From contig JABWAM010000046.1 of NCBI GenBank assembly GCA_013360985.1, forward strand, positions 1 to 12,527: a stretch of 12,527 nucleotides of DNA, in the 5' to 3' direction. The notes beneath the pieces were generated by a model that saw nothing but the letters and a program-made list of their open reading frames with translations, had not been told where the DNA came from and searched no databases. Shown here one piece after another: positions 1 through 7,829 of this stretch; position 1 is the stretch's first letter; the number at the start of each line of letters is the position of its first letter. The position numbers were made by a program, and so were the translations under genes. Source of the DNA: Verrucomicrobiia bacterium. GTDB taxonomy: Bacteria > Verrucomicrobiota > Verrucomicrobiia > JABWAM01.

Positions 1-54
1 TCCGATATGCTTCAAAGGATTTCAGGCTCATCGCCCAAGCTTCCCAACTGCGCC

Positions 55-88
55 GCTCCACGGCCACCTCCGGAGGTGGCCGTGGAGC
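55..88. repeat. Perfect 34-base palindrome (17-base arms, no spacer)
   Basis: The left arm GCTCCACGGCCACCTCC (55-71) is exactly reverse-complementary to the right arm (72-88), with no spacer. As RNA it could fold into about 15 G/C-rich pairs around a CCGG tetraloop. No T-run follows on the + strand (ACCTTCATCCCC), and on the - strand the next bases are GGCGCAGTTG, so it is not a typical intrinsic terminator in either direction. It lies in the only gene-free stretch of the window, ahead of uvrA. Possible roles are a REP-like dispersed palindrome, a dimeric-protein operator, or a factor-independent stem between two transcription units. The palindrome itself is certain; its role is unknown. Confidence 0.85.
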
Positions 89-127
89 ACCTTCATCCCC
101 GCTTGGTTCACGATCTTCAGCTTCCCC

Positions 128-135
128 AAGGGGGG
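128..135 (+). promoter_or_regulatory. Shine-Dalgarno-like tract before the alternative uvrA start
   Basis: AAGGGGGG ends five bases before an ATG at 141 that is in frame with uvrA. The site looks better than the weak AGGT (211-214) before the family-consistent start at 222. It therefore leaves open a 27-residue N-terminal extension of UvrA, or a short leader that is read through. The extension (MYLSVPIRPRFPRF...) resembles no UvrA domain that I know, so I prefer 222. Confidence 0.25.
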
Positions 136-221
136 TCACGATGTACCTGTCGGTTCCCATCCGGCCGCGTTTTCCACGTTTTCATTTCGTCCAAAATCTG
201 CCAGACTTGCAGGTTCCTCGC

Positions 222-3146
222 ATGGCCCAGGAATGCATCAGCATCGGCGGCGCGCGGCAGCACAACCTCAAGAACCTCTCGCTGAGGATCCCGAGGAATC
301 GTCTCGTGGTCGTGACCGGTTTGAGCGGGAGCGGGAAGTCGTCGCTCGCCTTCGACACGATCTTCGCCGAAGGACAGCGCAAATATGTGGAGAGCCTCTC
401 CGCCTATGCGCGCCAGTTCCTCGATCAGATGCAAAAGCCGGACGTGGACTTTATCGAGGGCCTCTCGCCCGCGATCGCGATCGAGCAGCGTTCTTCGGGC
501 GTCAACCCGCGCTCCACCATCGCGACGACCACCGAAATCTTCGATTTTTTGCGCCTCCTTTACGCCGCCATCGGCCAGCCGCATTGCCCGAAGTGCGGCA
601 AGCCGATCCGTTCGCAAACGCCGCAGGACATTGTGGACCGCATTCTCGCCGACGGCGCGGGACGGCAGCTCATGCTCCTCGCCCCTCTCGTGCGCCGAAA
701 GAGGGGCGAGTTCCACGAAGTTTTCGAGCGCGTCCGCAATCAGGGCTTCGTTCGCATCCGCGTGGACGGCGAGATCCACGAGATGGACCGCATCTTTGAC
801 CGCCTCGGGCCGACGCTGCGCCTCGACAAAACGCGCCATCACGACATCGAGGTGATCGTGGACCGCCTCCCGTGCGACGCGCGCTTTCGCTCGCGCGTCG
901 CCGAGTCGGTGGATACCGCGCTCCAATGGGGCCAGGGAATCCTGTTCGCCCTGACCCGTCTCCCGCCGAAAGCGGGCGCGCCGGAGAACGGCGCGCCGTG
1001 GGACGAGGCGTTGCACTCGACGATGAACGCCTGCGTACCCTGCGGCGTCAGCCTCGGGGGGTTCACGCCGCGGCATTTCTCGTTCAACAGCCCCTACGGC
1101 GCGTGCCCCGCCTGCCACGGCATCGGCCAGGAGATGGTCTTCGATCCCGATCTTGTCGTGCCCGATCCCGAACGAAGCTTGAACGACGGCGCGGTCCAAC
1201 CGTGGCGTCGCGGAGGACGCCGACTCATCGCCTACTATAAGTCGCTCCTGCGGAGCGTCGCCGCCCACCTGGGCGCCGACATGGACGCGCCCTGGAAGAC
1301 CCTTCCCGAGGCAACGCGCACGGCGATCCTGGATGGAACGGGCGATGAGGAGGTTGTCTTCAAGACCTTTCGCAATGGGCAGCCCCACACGATCAAGAAA
1401 CCGTTCGAAGGCGTCATCCCCCAGCTCCGGCGTTTGATCGGCGAAACCGCCAGCGAATTCACCAAGAAACGCCTGCGCGGATATCAGACGTTTCAGCATT
1501 GCGGCGCCTGCCGCGGAGCGCGCCTCAAGCGCGAAAGCCTTGCCGTGACCCTCGGCGAACGCTCCATCATCGAGATCTCGCGCCTCTCCGTGCGCGACGC
1601 GCTGCGCTTTTTCGCCAAACTCAACCTGGACGCTCAACAGCAATCCATCGCGCGCCAAGCGCTCCGAGAAGTCGTCTCTCGCCTCGAGTTCCTCGACGAG
1701 GTCGGGCTCGGCTACCTGACGCTCGATCGCGAAAGCGCAACGTTGTCGGGCGGCGAAGCCCAGCGCATCAAGCTCGCCACGCAGATCGGTTCTCGCCTCT
1801 CGGGCGTGATCTACGTCCTCGATGAACCCTCGATCGGACTGCACCAACGCGACAACCAACGCCTGATCGGCACCCTTCTCCGCCTGCGCGACCTGGGCAA
1901 CACCGTGATCGTCGTCGAACACGACGAAGAAACGATCCGCGCCGCCGATCACGTGGTGGACCTCGGCCCCGGCGCCGGCGTCCGCGGCGGCGAACTCATC
2001 GCCCAGGGAACCGTCGCCGAGGTGATGGCCGCCCGCGATTCCCTCACGGGACGCTATCTCTCCGGCGAACTCGGACTCATCGCCCCGAAACGCCGCATCC
2101 CTCCCCGGAGCGAATGGCTCCGGGTCGTCGGCGCCCGCGAAAACAACCTCAAAGGGATCACCGCGGAGTTTCCGCTCGGCGTGTTCACCTGCGTCACCGG
2201 CGTCAGCGGCTCCGGCAAAAGCACGCTCGTGGACGACATCCTGCGGCGGGCGCTCCAGCGACGATTCCACGGCGCCAAGGAACGCCCCGGCCGTCATGAG
2301 CGCATCGAGGGAGTGGAGTTCCTCGACAAGGTGATCGTCATTGACCAGTCCCCGATCGGGCGGACGCCGCGCTCGAACCCGCTGACCTACACCGGCGCCT
2401 TCGGGCCAATTCGCGATCTCTTCGCCGCGCTGCCGGCCTCGAAGGTCCGCGGCTACGGACCCGGACGCTACAGCTTCAACGTGCGCGGCGGACGCTGCGA
2501 GCGCTGCGGCGGCGACGGCGTCCTCAAAATCGAGATGCATTTCCTTCCCGACGTCTATGTCGAGTGCGAGGCCTGCGGCGGCCGGCGCTACAATCGCGAG
2601 ACGCTTGAGGTCACTTACAAGGGGCGCAACATCGCCGAAGTGCTCGATATGACGGTGGACGAAGGAGTCGATTTTTTTCGAAGCATTCCCTCGATCCGAG
2701 AGTCCCTGAGCGTTCTCGGCGAGGTGGGGCTCGGCTACCTCCGCCTCGGCCAGCAGGCGACCACGCTCTCCGGCGGCGAGGCCCAGCGTGTGAAGCTCGC
2801 CGCCGAACTCGCCCGCCGTTCGACCGGCCGCACGCTCTACATCCTGGATGAACCGACCACAGGTCTCCATTTCGCGGATGTCGAAAAGCTGCTCGAGGTC
2901 TTGTTGCGCCTGCGCGCGAGCGGCAATACGCTTTTGATCATCGAACACAACCTCGACGTGATTCAGTCCGCCGATTGGATTATTGACCTCGGCCCCGAAG
3001 GGGGCGAAGAGGGGGGGCGCATCGTCGTCGCCGGCCCGCCCGACGTCGTGGCAGGCTGTTCCCATTCTCATACGGGGCGCTCTCTCGCTCCGAGACTGAG
3101 GCGCGGCGCCGAAACGCCTGCGCGCGCGGAGCGCGACCTCGCATGA
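222..3146 (+). CDS. uvrA: UvrABC excinuclease subunit A (UvrA)
   Basis: This is the DNA-damage recognition ATPase of nucleotide excision repair, which loads UvrB at lesions in the cytoplasm. The 974 residues carry two ABC ATPase modules. Walker A1 is GLSGSGKS (33-40) and Walker A2 is GVSGSGKS (660-667). Both LSGGEAQ signatures are present (508-514 and 849-855), each followed by a Walker B DEP (D534/E535 and D876/E877) and an H-loop histidine (VVEHDE, IIEHN). Zinc-binding cysteine pairs are visible at C271/C274 with C295/C298 and at C759/C762 with C782/C785; the second set is the UvrA-specific zinc finger with CGGDGVLKIEMHFLPD. Length is slightly above the usual ~940, with an Arg-rich tail of about 20 residues. 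I chose the ATG at 222 because UvrA normally begins a few residues before the I-x-I-x-GAR-x-x-NLK motif, here ISIGGARQHNLK. An upstream in-frame ATG at 141 would add 27 residues. The stop overlaps the next start as ATGA. Confidence 0.97.
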   Translation: MAQECISIGGARQHNLKNLSLRIPRNRLVVVTGLSGSGKSSLAFDTIFAEGQRKYVESLSAYARQFLDQMQKPDVDFIEGLSPAIAIEQRSSGVNPRSTIATTTEIFDFLRLLYAAIGQPHCPKCGKPIRSQTPQDIVDRILADGAGRQLMLLAPLVRRKRGEFHEVFERVRNQGFVRIRVDGEIHEMDRIFDRLGPTLRLDKTRHHDIEVIVDRLPCDARFRSRVAESVDTALQWGQGILFALTRLPPKAGAPENGAPWDEALHSTMNACVPCGVSLGGFTPRHFSFNSPYGACPACHGIGQEMVFDPDLVVPDPERSLNDGAVQPWRRGGRRLIAYYKSLLRSVAAHLGADMDAPWKTLPEATRTAILDGTGDEEVVFKTFRNGQPHTIKKPFEGVIPQLRRLIGETASEFTKKRLRGYQTFQHCGACRGARLKRESLAVTLGERSIIEISRLSVRDALRFFAKLNLDAQQQSIARQALREVVSRLEFLDEVGLGYLTLDRESATLSGGEAQRIKLATQIGSRLSGVIYVLDEPSIGLHQRDNQRLIGTLLRLRDLGNTVIVVEHDEETIRAADHVVDLGPGAGVRGGELIAQGTVAEVMAARDSLTGRYLSGELGLIAPKRRIPPRSEWLRVVGARENNLKGITAEFPLGVFTCVTGVSGSGKSTLVDDILRRALQRRFHGAKERPGRHERIEGVEFLDKVIVIDQSPIGRTPRSNPLTYTGAFGPIRDLFAALPASKVRGYGPGRYSFNVRGGRCERCGGDGVLKIEMHFLPDVYVECEACGGRRYNRETLEVTYKGRNIAEVLDMTVDEGVDFFRSIPSIRESLSVLGEVGLGYLRLGQQATTLSGGEAQRVKLAAELARRSTGRTLYILDEPTTGLHFADVEKLLEVLLRLRASGNTLLIIEHNLDVIQSADWIIDLGPEGGEEGGRIVVAGPPDVVAGCSHSHTGRSLAPRLRRGAETPARAERDLA

Positions 3147-5662
3147 AACCGACCCCCCTCCTCTTCCTCCTCCTCCTCACGCTGACCGCGTGGGCGACGG
3201 AGACGCGCGGCGAGCTTTCCCGCGAAGAGAAACGGCTCCTTTCCTTTGGAAAAAAGGCGTTGGAAGATCGCCTCAACGAGGTGGCTGCCGCACAGTTCGA
3301 AAAACTCCTCACTCAGTTTCCCCGCTCGGAGGCACGCGACGAGGCCTCCTGGCTGCTCGCCCGCGCGCGCCTCAACGACGGCGACTGGCAGAGCGCCCAG
3401 ATCGCGATCGAGGCGATCCTCCCTTCCGCGAGTGTCGAGTGGCAGGACGGCCTCGATCTCCTCCTGGGCGAGGCTCAACTCCGCGGCGGCCTCGGCGAAG
3501 CCGCCGAAAAGACGTTCGACACCCTCATCCGCAACCATCCGAAAAGCCGTTATCACGCCGATGCGCGCTACGGAATGGCGCGCGCCTTGGCGCTGCGACG
3601 CAAGTTCGACGCGGCTCAGGAGATTCTCCGTGCGCTGCAAAAGGACGCGCGGAAAGAAATCGCGTCGCAGGCCGCGCTCTCCCTCGGGGCCTGCCTCGCC
3701 CAGCAGAAAAAATACGACGAGGCCGCCCAGATCCTCACCCGCCTCGCCAAGGAAGAAGCGAAAAGTGGAATCGGGTTCCAGGCCCAACTCGCGCTCGGCG
3801 AGGTAGACCTCGAACGCAAACTCACCGAGTCGGCGAAGGCGCGCTTCGAATCCATCGTCAAGTCCGATCACCCCGAGGCCCGCGGGATCGCTCCGGCGGC
3901 CCGCCTGCGTCTCGGCGAGATTGAGGCCGCCTCGGGCAACTGGTCCGGCGCCGCGGCGCAATACGAGCACGCTTTTCGCACAAGCACCGACGCCTCCTTC
4001 CGCCTCCGCTGCGTGGACGCCCTGACCCAGGCCTACCTGAAGCTCGACAAACCGCGCGCGCTCGCGGATCGCCTCGGCGAGTGGGCCTCCGAAGCGAAAG
4101 GCACGCCTTTCGGCGAAGCCTTGCTGCTCCAGATCGGCGCGCTCTGGAAACGCGCCGAACGCCGCGATCAAGCGATCCAAGCCTTCCAGGATTTCTTCGA
4201 AAAATATCCCGACGGCGCGTGGAACGATCGCGCCCACCTCCAACTCGGCTGGGTCTTTCTCGACGACAAAAAATACGACTCGGCCGCCGGCGAGTTCCAG
4301 AAAGCCGCCGACCGCGCCCGCGATCCGTCGGTTCAGGTGGAGGCATTTCTGAAACTCGGCGATGCCAATCTCGAACGTCAACAGTTCGAGCCCGCCGCCG
4401 CCGCCTACGCGAAGGCCGCCCAGGTCAAAGGCGCCGCTCCATCCGCCGTCGAGCAGGCGCTCTACCAGGGCGCTCACGCCTGGCTCCGCGCCGGAAAACC
4501 CGCGGAAGTCGCCCGCCTCCAGGCCGCGTACACCGCCGCCTTCCCTTCGGGACGCTTCGGCGCCGAGTTCCTTTTGCTCTCCGCGGAAGCGGCGCGGCGG
4601 CAAGGGCAACCCGCGAAAGCCGCCGAGGCGCTGCGCGCGCTCCTGGAGCAGTTCCCCTCCTCTCCCCTCGTCCCACGCGCCTGGCTCGATTCCGCAGAAA
4701 CCTTGCTCGCCGCCGGCCGCGCGAAGGAAGGCGCCGAAACCGCCGCCGCCTTTCTCGAAAAGTTTCCGAAGCACGACCTCGCCCCGCGCGCCATGCTCGC
4801 GCGCGCATGGTGCGTCGAGCGCGGGGATTCCGCCGAGAAGGCCGTGCCGGAGTTCGAGGCGGTCGGGAAGGCCTTCCCGCGATCCCCCAGTGCCGTCGAA
4901 GCGCTTTTCTGGCTGGGCGCCCATTACGACCGCCTCCGCAACTACGCCAAGGCGCAGGAGGAATTCGAAATCCTCCGCAAAACCGCTCCGACGCACCCCT
5001 TGGCGCCCGAGGCGACCTACTTCGCCGCGCGCGCGGCCTACCGCCTCGGGCAGCGGCAGGAGGACGCTCGACGCCTGATCGAAGCGCTCGTCAAAGAGTA
5101 TCCCGACTCCCCTTGGGTCCCCGAGGCCTGGTTTCTCTATGGCGACATCCTCGCGGAGCGCGGCAAATTCCAGGAAGCCTTGAAAGTCTTTGAAGATCTC
5201 GTGAAACCCGTCGAGCCCGGAAAACCTCAGCCCGCACCCGAGCGCGTCCTCGAAGCGCAGGGACGCCGCGGCCAGTGCCTCCGCCAACTCAAACGCCACG
5301 AAGAAGCCCTCGCGGCCTTCAAGGCCATCCTCGATTCCCCAAAGGCCGACGCCGCGCTCCGCCATCAGGCCCTCGTCGAAATGGGGAAGACCTATGAATC
5401 TACGGGCGCCCTCACAAAAGCGCTCGAAAACTATCTCGCGCCACTCTATGAGAAACCCCTCTCCAGCGGCGCTCCCGAGGGACGCGAGTTCTATTGGATC
5501 TGTCGCGGAGGGCTCGAAGCCGAGCGGCTCCTCGAATCCCAGAAAGACTGGCGGGGTGCGGCGCGCGTGCTGCGACGCCTGATCGAAACAAAGCTGCCCT
5601 GCCGATCCGAAGCCGAGGAGCGCCTGCGGCGTCTCCAAGCCGAGCACGCGGGCGCCAACTAA
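3143..5662 (+). CDS. Secreted tetratricopeptide-repeat protein
   Basis: This 839-residue protein is built almost entirely of helical TPR-type repeats behind an N-terminal signal peptide. The signal is MKP, a Leu-rich core, then TAWA with likely cleavage near residue 18. There is no lipobox cysteine, so a soluble periplasmic protein is more likely than a lipoprotein. Repeat units recur with a helix ending in hydrophobic-Pro-x-Ser followed by an Ala-rich helix, for example LLTQFPRSEA (55-64), LIRNHPKSRY (128-137), FFEKYPDGAW (351-360), LLEQFPSSPL (500-509), FLEKFPKHDL (537-546), VGKAFPRSPS (574-583) and LVKEYPDSPW (649-658). This FP-x-S spacing is the tol-pal/YbgF/BamD-like TPR subtype. TPR arrays bind other proteins and have no catalysis of their own. 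The start overlaps the uvrA stop (ATGA) and the epimerase follows 8 bases later. Because it precedes an exosortase module, it could be the counterpart of the large TPR protein of PEP-CTERM loci; that is inference. Confidence 0.88.
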   Translation: MKPTPLLFLLLLTLTAWATETRGELSREEKRLLSFGKKALEDRLNEVAAAQFEKLLTQFPRSEARDEASWLLARARLNDGDWQSAQIAIEAILPSASVEWQDGLDLLLGEAQLRGGLGEAAEKTFDTLIRNHPKSRYHADARYGMARALALRRKFDAAQEILRALQKDARKEIASQAALSLGACLAQQKKYDEAAQILTRLAKEEAKSGIGFQAQLALGEVDLERKLTESAKARFESIVKSDHPEARGIAPAARLRLGEIEAASGNWSGAAAQYEHAFRTSTDASFRLRCVDALTQAYLKLDKPRALADRLGEWASEAKGTPFGEALLLQIGALWKRAERRDQAIQAFQDFFEKYPDGAWNDRAHLQLGWVFLDDKKYDSAAGEFQKAADRARDPSVQVEAFLKLGDANLERQQFEPAAAAYAKAAQVKGAAPSAVEQALYQGAHAWLRAGKPAEVARLQAAYTAAFPSGRFGAEFLLLSAEAARRQGQPAKAAEALRALLEQFPSSPLVPRAWLDSAETLLAAGRAKEGAETAAAFLEKFPKHDLAPRAMLARAWCVERGDSAEKAVPEFEAVGKAFPRSPSAVEALFWLGAHYDRLRNYAKAQEEFEILRKTAPTHPLAPEATYFAARAAYRLGQRQEDARRLIEALVKEYPDSPWVPEAWFLYGDILAERGKFQEALKVFEDLVKPVEPGKPQPAPERVLEAQGRRGQCLRQLKRHEEALAAFKAILDSPKADAALRHQALVEMGKTYESTGALTKALENYLAPLYEKPLSSGAPEGREFYWICRGGLEAERLLESQKDWRGAARVLRRLIETKLPCRSEAEERLRRLQAEHAGAN

Positions 5663-5670
5663 TTTCTCTC

Positions 5671-6672
5671 ATGACTTCCCCCTTCGCATATTGGCAAGGA
5701 CGCCGCGTCGTCGTCACCGGCGCCGCCGGCCTCGTCGGATCCCACCTCTGCGACCTTCTCGTCGAAGCCGGCGCGCGCGTGCTCGCCGTGGACGACCTTT
5801 CGAAAGGCATCCTGGAACGCCTCACTCATCTGGAAGGCCGCATCCAATTCGCCAAGGCCGACCTCTGCGCGCCGAATGCGGCGCGGGACCTCTTCCGCGG
5901 TCAGGAGATCGTCCTCCACCTCGCCTCGCGCGCGTACGGCATCGCCTACAGCGCCGATCATCACGACGAGATGTACCGCTTCAACGTAGACCTCAATCGC
6001 AAGGTCCTCGACGCCTGCGCGGCAGCGCGCGTCGCGCGCGTCCTTGCCGTCAGCACCTCCTGCGTCTATCCCGACGACGCCCCCTGCCCCACCCCCGAAC
6101 TGCCGGTGAACACCGGCGAACCCGAAAAGGCCAACCGCGGCTACGGCCAGGCCAAGCGCGAACTCGAAATCGACGCCGCGCGCCTCGCGCGGGAGACCGG
6201 CATCGCCGTCGCGATCGTTCGTCCTGTCAACGCCTACTCGGGGCGCTACAAGTGGGAGGGGAACTACAGCCACGTCATCCCGATGCTCGTGAAGCGCATC
6301 ATGGATGGCGACGACCCCCTCGTGATCTGGGGTTCGGGACGGCAACGGCGCAACTTCCTTCACGCCGTGGACTTCGGGCGGTGCTTCCTCGCCGTCACCG
6401 AGCATTACGCGACGGCCGATCCCGTGAACGTCGGTTACGAGGAGACCGTGACGATGGAGGAACTCGCGCGGGCGATCGGCGACGCCGCAGGCCGCCGGCC
6501 CGCGATCCGTTTCGACCCCAGCAAGCCCGAGGGACGCCTCGTGAAGAGCGCCGATTCCACAAAGCTCCGCCGCGTCACGGGCGGGATGACCCCCAGCGTC
6601 CCGCTCGCCGCGGGGCTCCGCGAGATGATCGAATGGTATCATCGCTCGTTTTCTCAAAAGGACACGCGATGA
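5671..6672 (+). CDS. NAD-dependent epimerase/dehydratase, GDP-L-fucose synthase-like
   Basis: This is a 333-residue extended short-chain dehydrogenase/reductase acting on a nucleotide sugar in the cytoplasm. The Rossmann glycine motif is TGAAGLVG (16-23), an acidic pair DD at 41-42 would hold the NAD(P) ribose, the S-T-S at 128-130 supplies the catalytic Ser/Thr, and the active-site pair is Y158-x-x-x-K162 (YGQAK). The segments SHVIPMLVKRI (200-210), GSGRQRRNFLHAVD (221-234) and KPEGRLVKSAD (285-295) resemble GDP-L-fucose synthase and related epimerase-reductases (HVIPALI, GSGxxxRxFLHVDD, KPxGxxxK). The substrate is not proven; GDP-4-keto-6-deoxymannose or another NDP-sugar are the candidates. 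I start at the ATG at 5671 rather than further upstream because an earlier start would overlap the TPR gene and lie before the Rossmann fold. No Shine-Dalgarno precedes it (TTTCTCTC). It ends in an ATGA overlap with the exosortase. Confidence 0.88.
   Translation: MTSPFAYWQGRRVVVTGAAGLVGSHLCDLLVEAGARVLAVDDLSKGILERLTHLEGRIQFAKADLCAPNAARDLFRGQEIVLHLASRAYGIAYSADHHDEMYRFNVDLNRKVLDACAAARVARVLAVSTSCVYPDDAPCPTPELPVNTGEPEKANRGYGQAKRELEIDAARLARETGIAVAIVRPVNAYSGRYKWEGNYSHVIPMLVKRIMDGDDPLVIWGSGRQRRNFLHAVDFGRCFLAVTEHYATADPVNVGYEETVTMEELARAIGDAAGRRPAIRFDPSKPEGRLVKSADSTKLRRVTGGMTPSVPLAAGLREMIEWYHRSFSQKDTR
6656..6662 (+). promoter_or_regulatory. Ribosome binding site of the exosortase gene
   Basis: AAAAGGA sits six bases before the ATG at 6669, inside the end of the epimerase gene. 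It is the only convincing Shine-Dalgarno among the starts in the window. It supports 6669 as the true exosortase start, and so supports the unusually long N-terminus. Confidence 0.6.
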
Positions 6673-7829
6673 TCCGACGGAGAGCTTTCCTCGCGGTCGG
6701 GATGGTCTTTCTGGGCGCCGCCGCTCCGCTGTTCGCCGCGGGCGATGCGGCGCATACCAAGGAGGCCTTGCCGAACCGGACGGTCGCCGTCGTGGTCGCC
6801 GCCGCCTTCGCCGCCGCCGCCTGGAGGTTCCGGAGCCAAATCCTCGCCTTTCTCAAAGAGGCCGTCGCGATCGCGAATTTTTCCGACCGCATCCGCCGCG
6901 CGAGCTTCTGGCTCTCCCTCCTCCTCTTCGGCAGCATCGCGCTCCTTTTCCACCAAGCGGGCAACAGCACCTGGGCGACCAAGTTCGGCGCTTCCCTTTT
7001 CAAGTGGCTGTGGATGGCGTGGAACGATCCGATCTACGACAGCTCCCATGGCCCGCTCGTCCCTGTGATCTCGCTCGGCCTCCTCTGGTGGAACCGCAAA
7101 GCGATCCTCGCCTGCCCGACGGCGCCCGATGGGCGCGGCCTCGCGGTCGCCGTCCTCGCCCTCGTTTTTCATTGGATGGGCATGCGCGGCCAAATCCCGA
7201 GGGCGAGCGTCCTCGCCCTGATCCTCCTGCTCTGGTCGCTCGTCTGGTGCTTCCAGGGGCTGCCGCGCGCGCGCGCGATGGCTTTCCCGATCGCCTTTTT
7301 GGTCTTCATCATCCCCATGAACTTCCTCGAAACGCTCGTCGCCTTTCCGATGCGCCTGATGGTGACGATCGTCTCCACGAAGATCGGGCAGACCCTGGGC
7401 ATCGCCGTGATGCGCGACGGCACGCGCATCTTCGATCCGACGGGCGCCTACCAGTACGACGTCGCGCCCGCTTGCAGCGGGATCCGTTCGCTCACCGCGA
7501 TCGTCATGCTCTCGCTGATCTACGGATATGTCACCCAACGCGGCGCGTGGAAGAAAGCCATCCTCTGCCTCTCAGGGCTTCCGCTCGCCGTCGCCGGCAA
7601 CATCGTCCGCATCACCTCGATCATCGTCGCGGCCCAATGCTTCGGCCAGGAGGCGGGCAACATCGTTCATGAATGGTTCGGATTCCTCATCTTTCTGGTG
7701 GTCGTCCTCCTCCTCGTCGGCGTGAGCCGCCTGATCAACGCCGATTACGCCGTTCTCCGCCGACGATGGAAGACTTTTCTTCCGCGCGACGCGCGCGCGA
7801 CGGCGACCAAACCGCTTTCCGCTCCATGA
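6669..7829 (+). CDS. Exosortase (XrtA-like family) with N-terminal extension
   Basis: This polytopic inner-membrane cysteine protease/transpeptidase family cuts C-terminal sorting signals (PEP-CTERM type) and is often encoded with exopolysaccharide genes. The expected catalytic residues are present: C269 in APACSGIRS, R314 in GNIVRITS and H334 in VHEWFGF, each in or near a predicted membrane segment. The earlier family motif is also clear: W followed by DPIYDSSHGPLVP (120-132). At least seven hydrophobic segments are visible. The protein has 386 residues, longer than the usual ~270-300 of the single-domain family. The extra part is the first ~77 residues: a signal-like stretch (MIRRRAFLAVGMVFLGAAAPLF), a second Ala/Val-rich hydrophobic segment (38-52) and an amphipathic linker. 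There is no C-terminal EpsI fusion; EpsI is the next gene, overlapping by ATGA. The subclass cannot be assigned without profile searches. Confidence 0.93.
   Translation: MIRRRAFLAVGMVFLGAAAPLFAAGDAAHTKEALPNRTVAVVVAAAFAAAAWRFRSQILAFLKEAVAIANFSDRIRRASFWLSLLLFGSIALLFHQAGNSTWATKFGASLFKWLWMAWNDPIYDSSHGPLVPVISLGLLWWNRKAILACPTAPDGRGLAVAVLALVFHWMGMRGQIPRASVLALILLLWSLVWCFQGLPRARAMAFPIAFLVFIIPMNFLETLVAFPMRLMVTIVSTKIGQTLGIAVMRDGTRIFDPTGAYQYDVAPACSGIRSLTAIVMLSLIYGYVTQRGAWKKAILCLSGLPLAVAGNIVRITSIIVAAQCFGQEAGNIVHEWFGFLIFLVVVLLLVGVSRLINADYAVLRRRWKTFLPRDARATATKPLSAP

Noticed and set aside
1..31. Possible start of a divergent gene on the - strand (ATG at 31, reading MSLKSFEAYR to the edge)
   Set aside because: Only ten codons are visible, they do not follow the G/C-ending codon use of the window, and no clear ribosome site precedes them. 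Sequence left of the window is needed.
89..221. Promoter or LexA/SOS operator before uvrA
   Set aside because: I found no convincing -35/-10 pair and no CTGT-N8-ACAG or other recognisable LexA box; calling one would be guesswork.
117..3071. 984-codon open frame on the - strand opposite uvrA
   Set aside because: It is codon-aligned antisense to a clear uvrA, is open only because TTA/CTA/TCA are avoided, and its translation is low-complexity (Ala/Glu/Asp/Arg) with no recognisable domain.
3152..3180. CTC/CCT trinucleotide-rich tract at the start of the TPR gene as a simple-sequence repeat
   Set aside because: It is imperfect and is explained by Leu codons of the signal peptide core; triplet slippage would not shift the frame.
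3068..5647. 859-codon open frame on the - strand opposite the TPR gene
   Set aside because: Same codon-aligned mirror effect; the Gly/Glu/Leu/Arg-rich translation has no domain, while the + strand has a signal peptide and TPR repeats.
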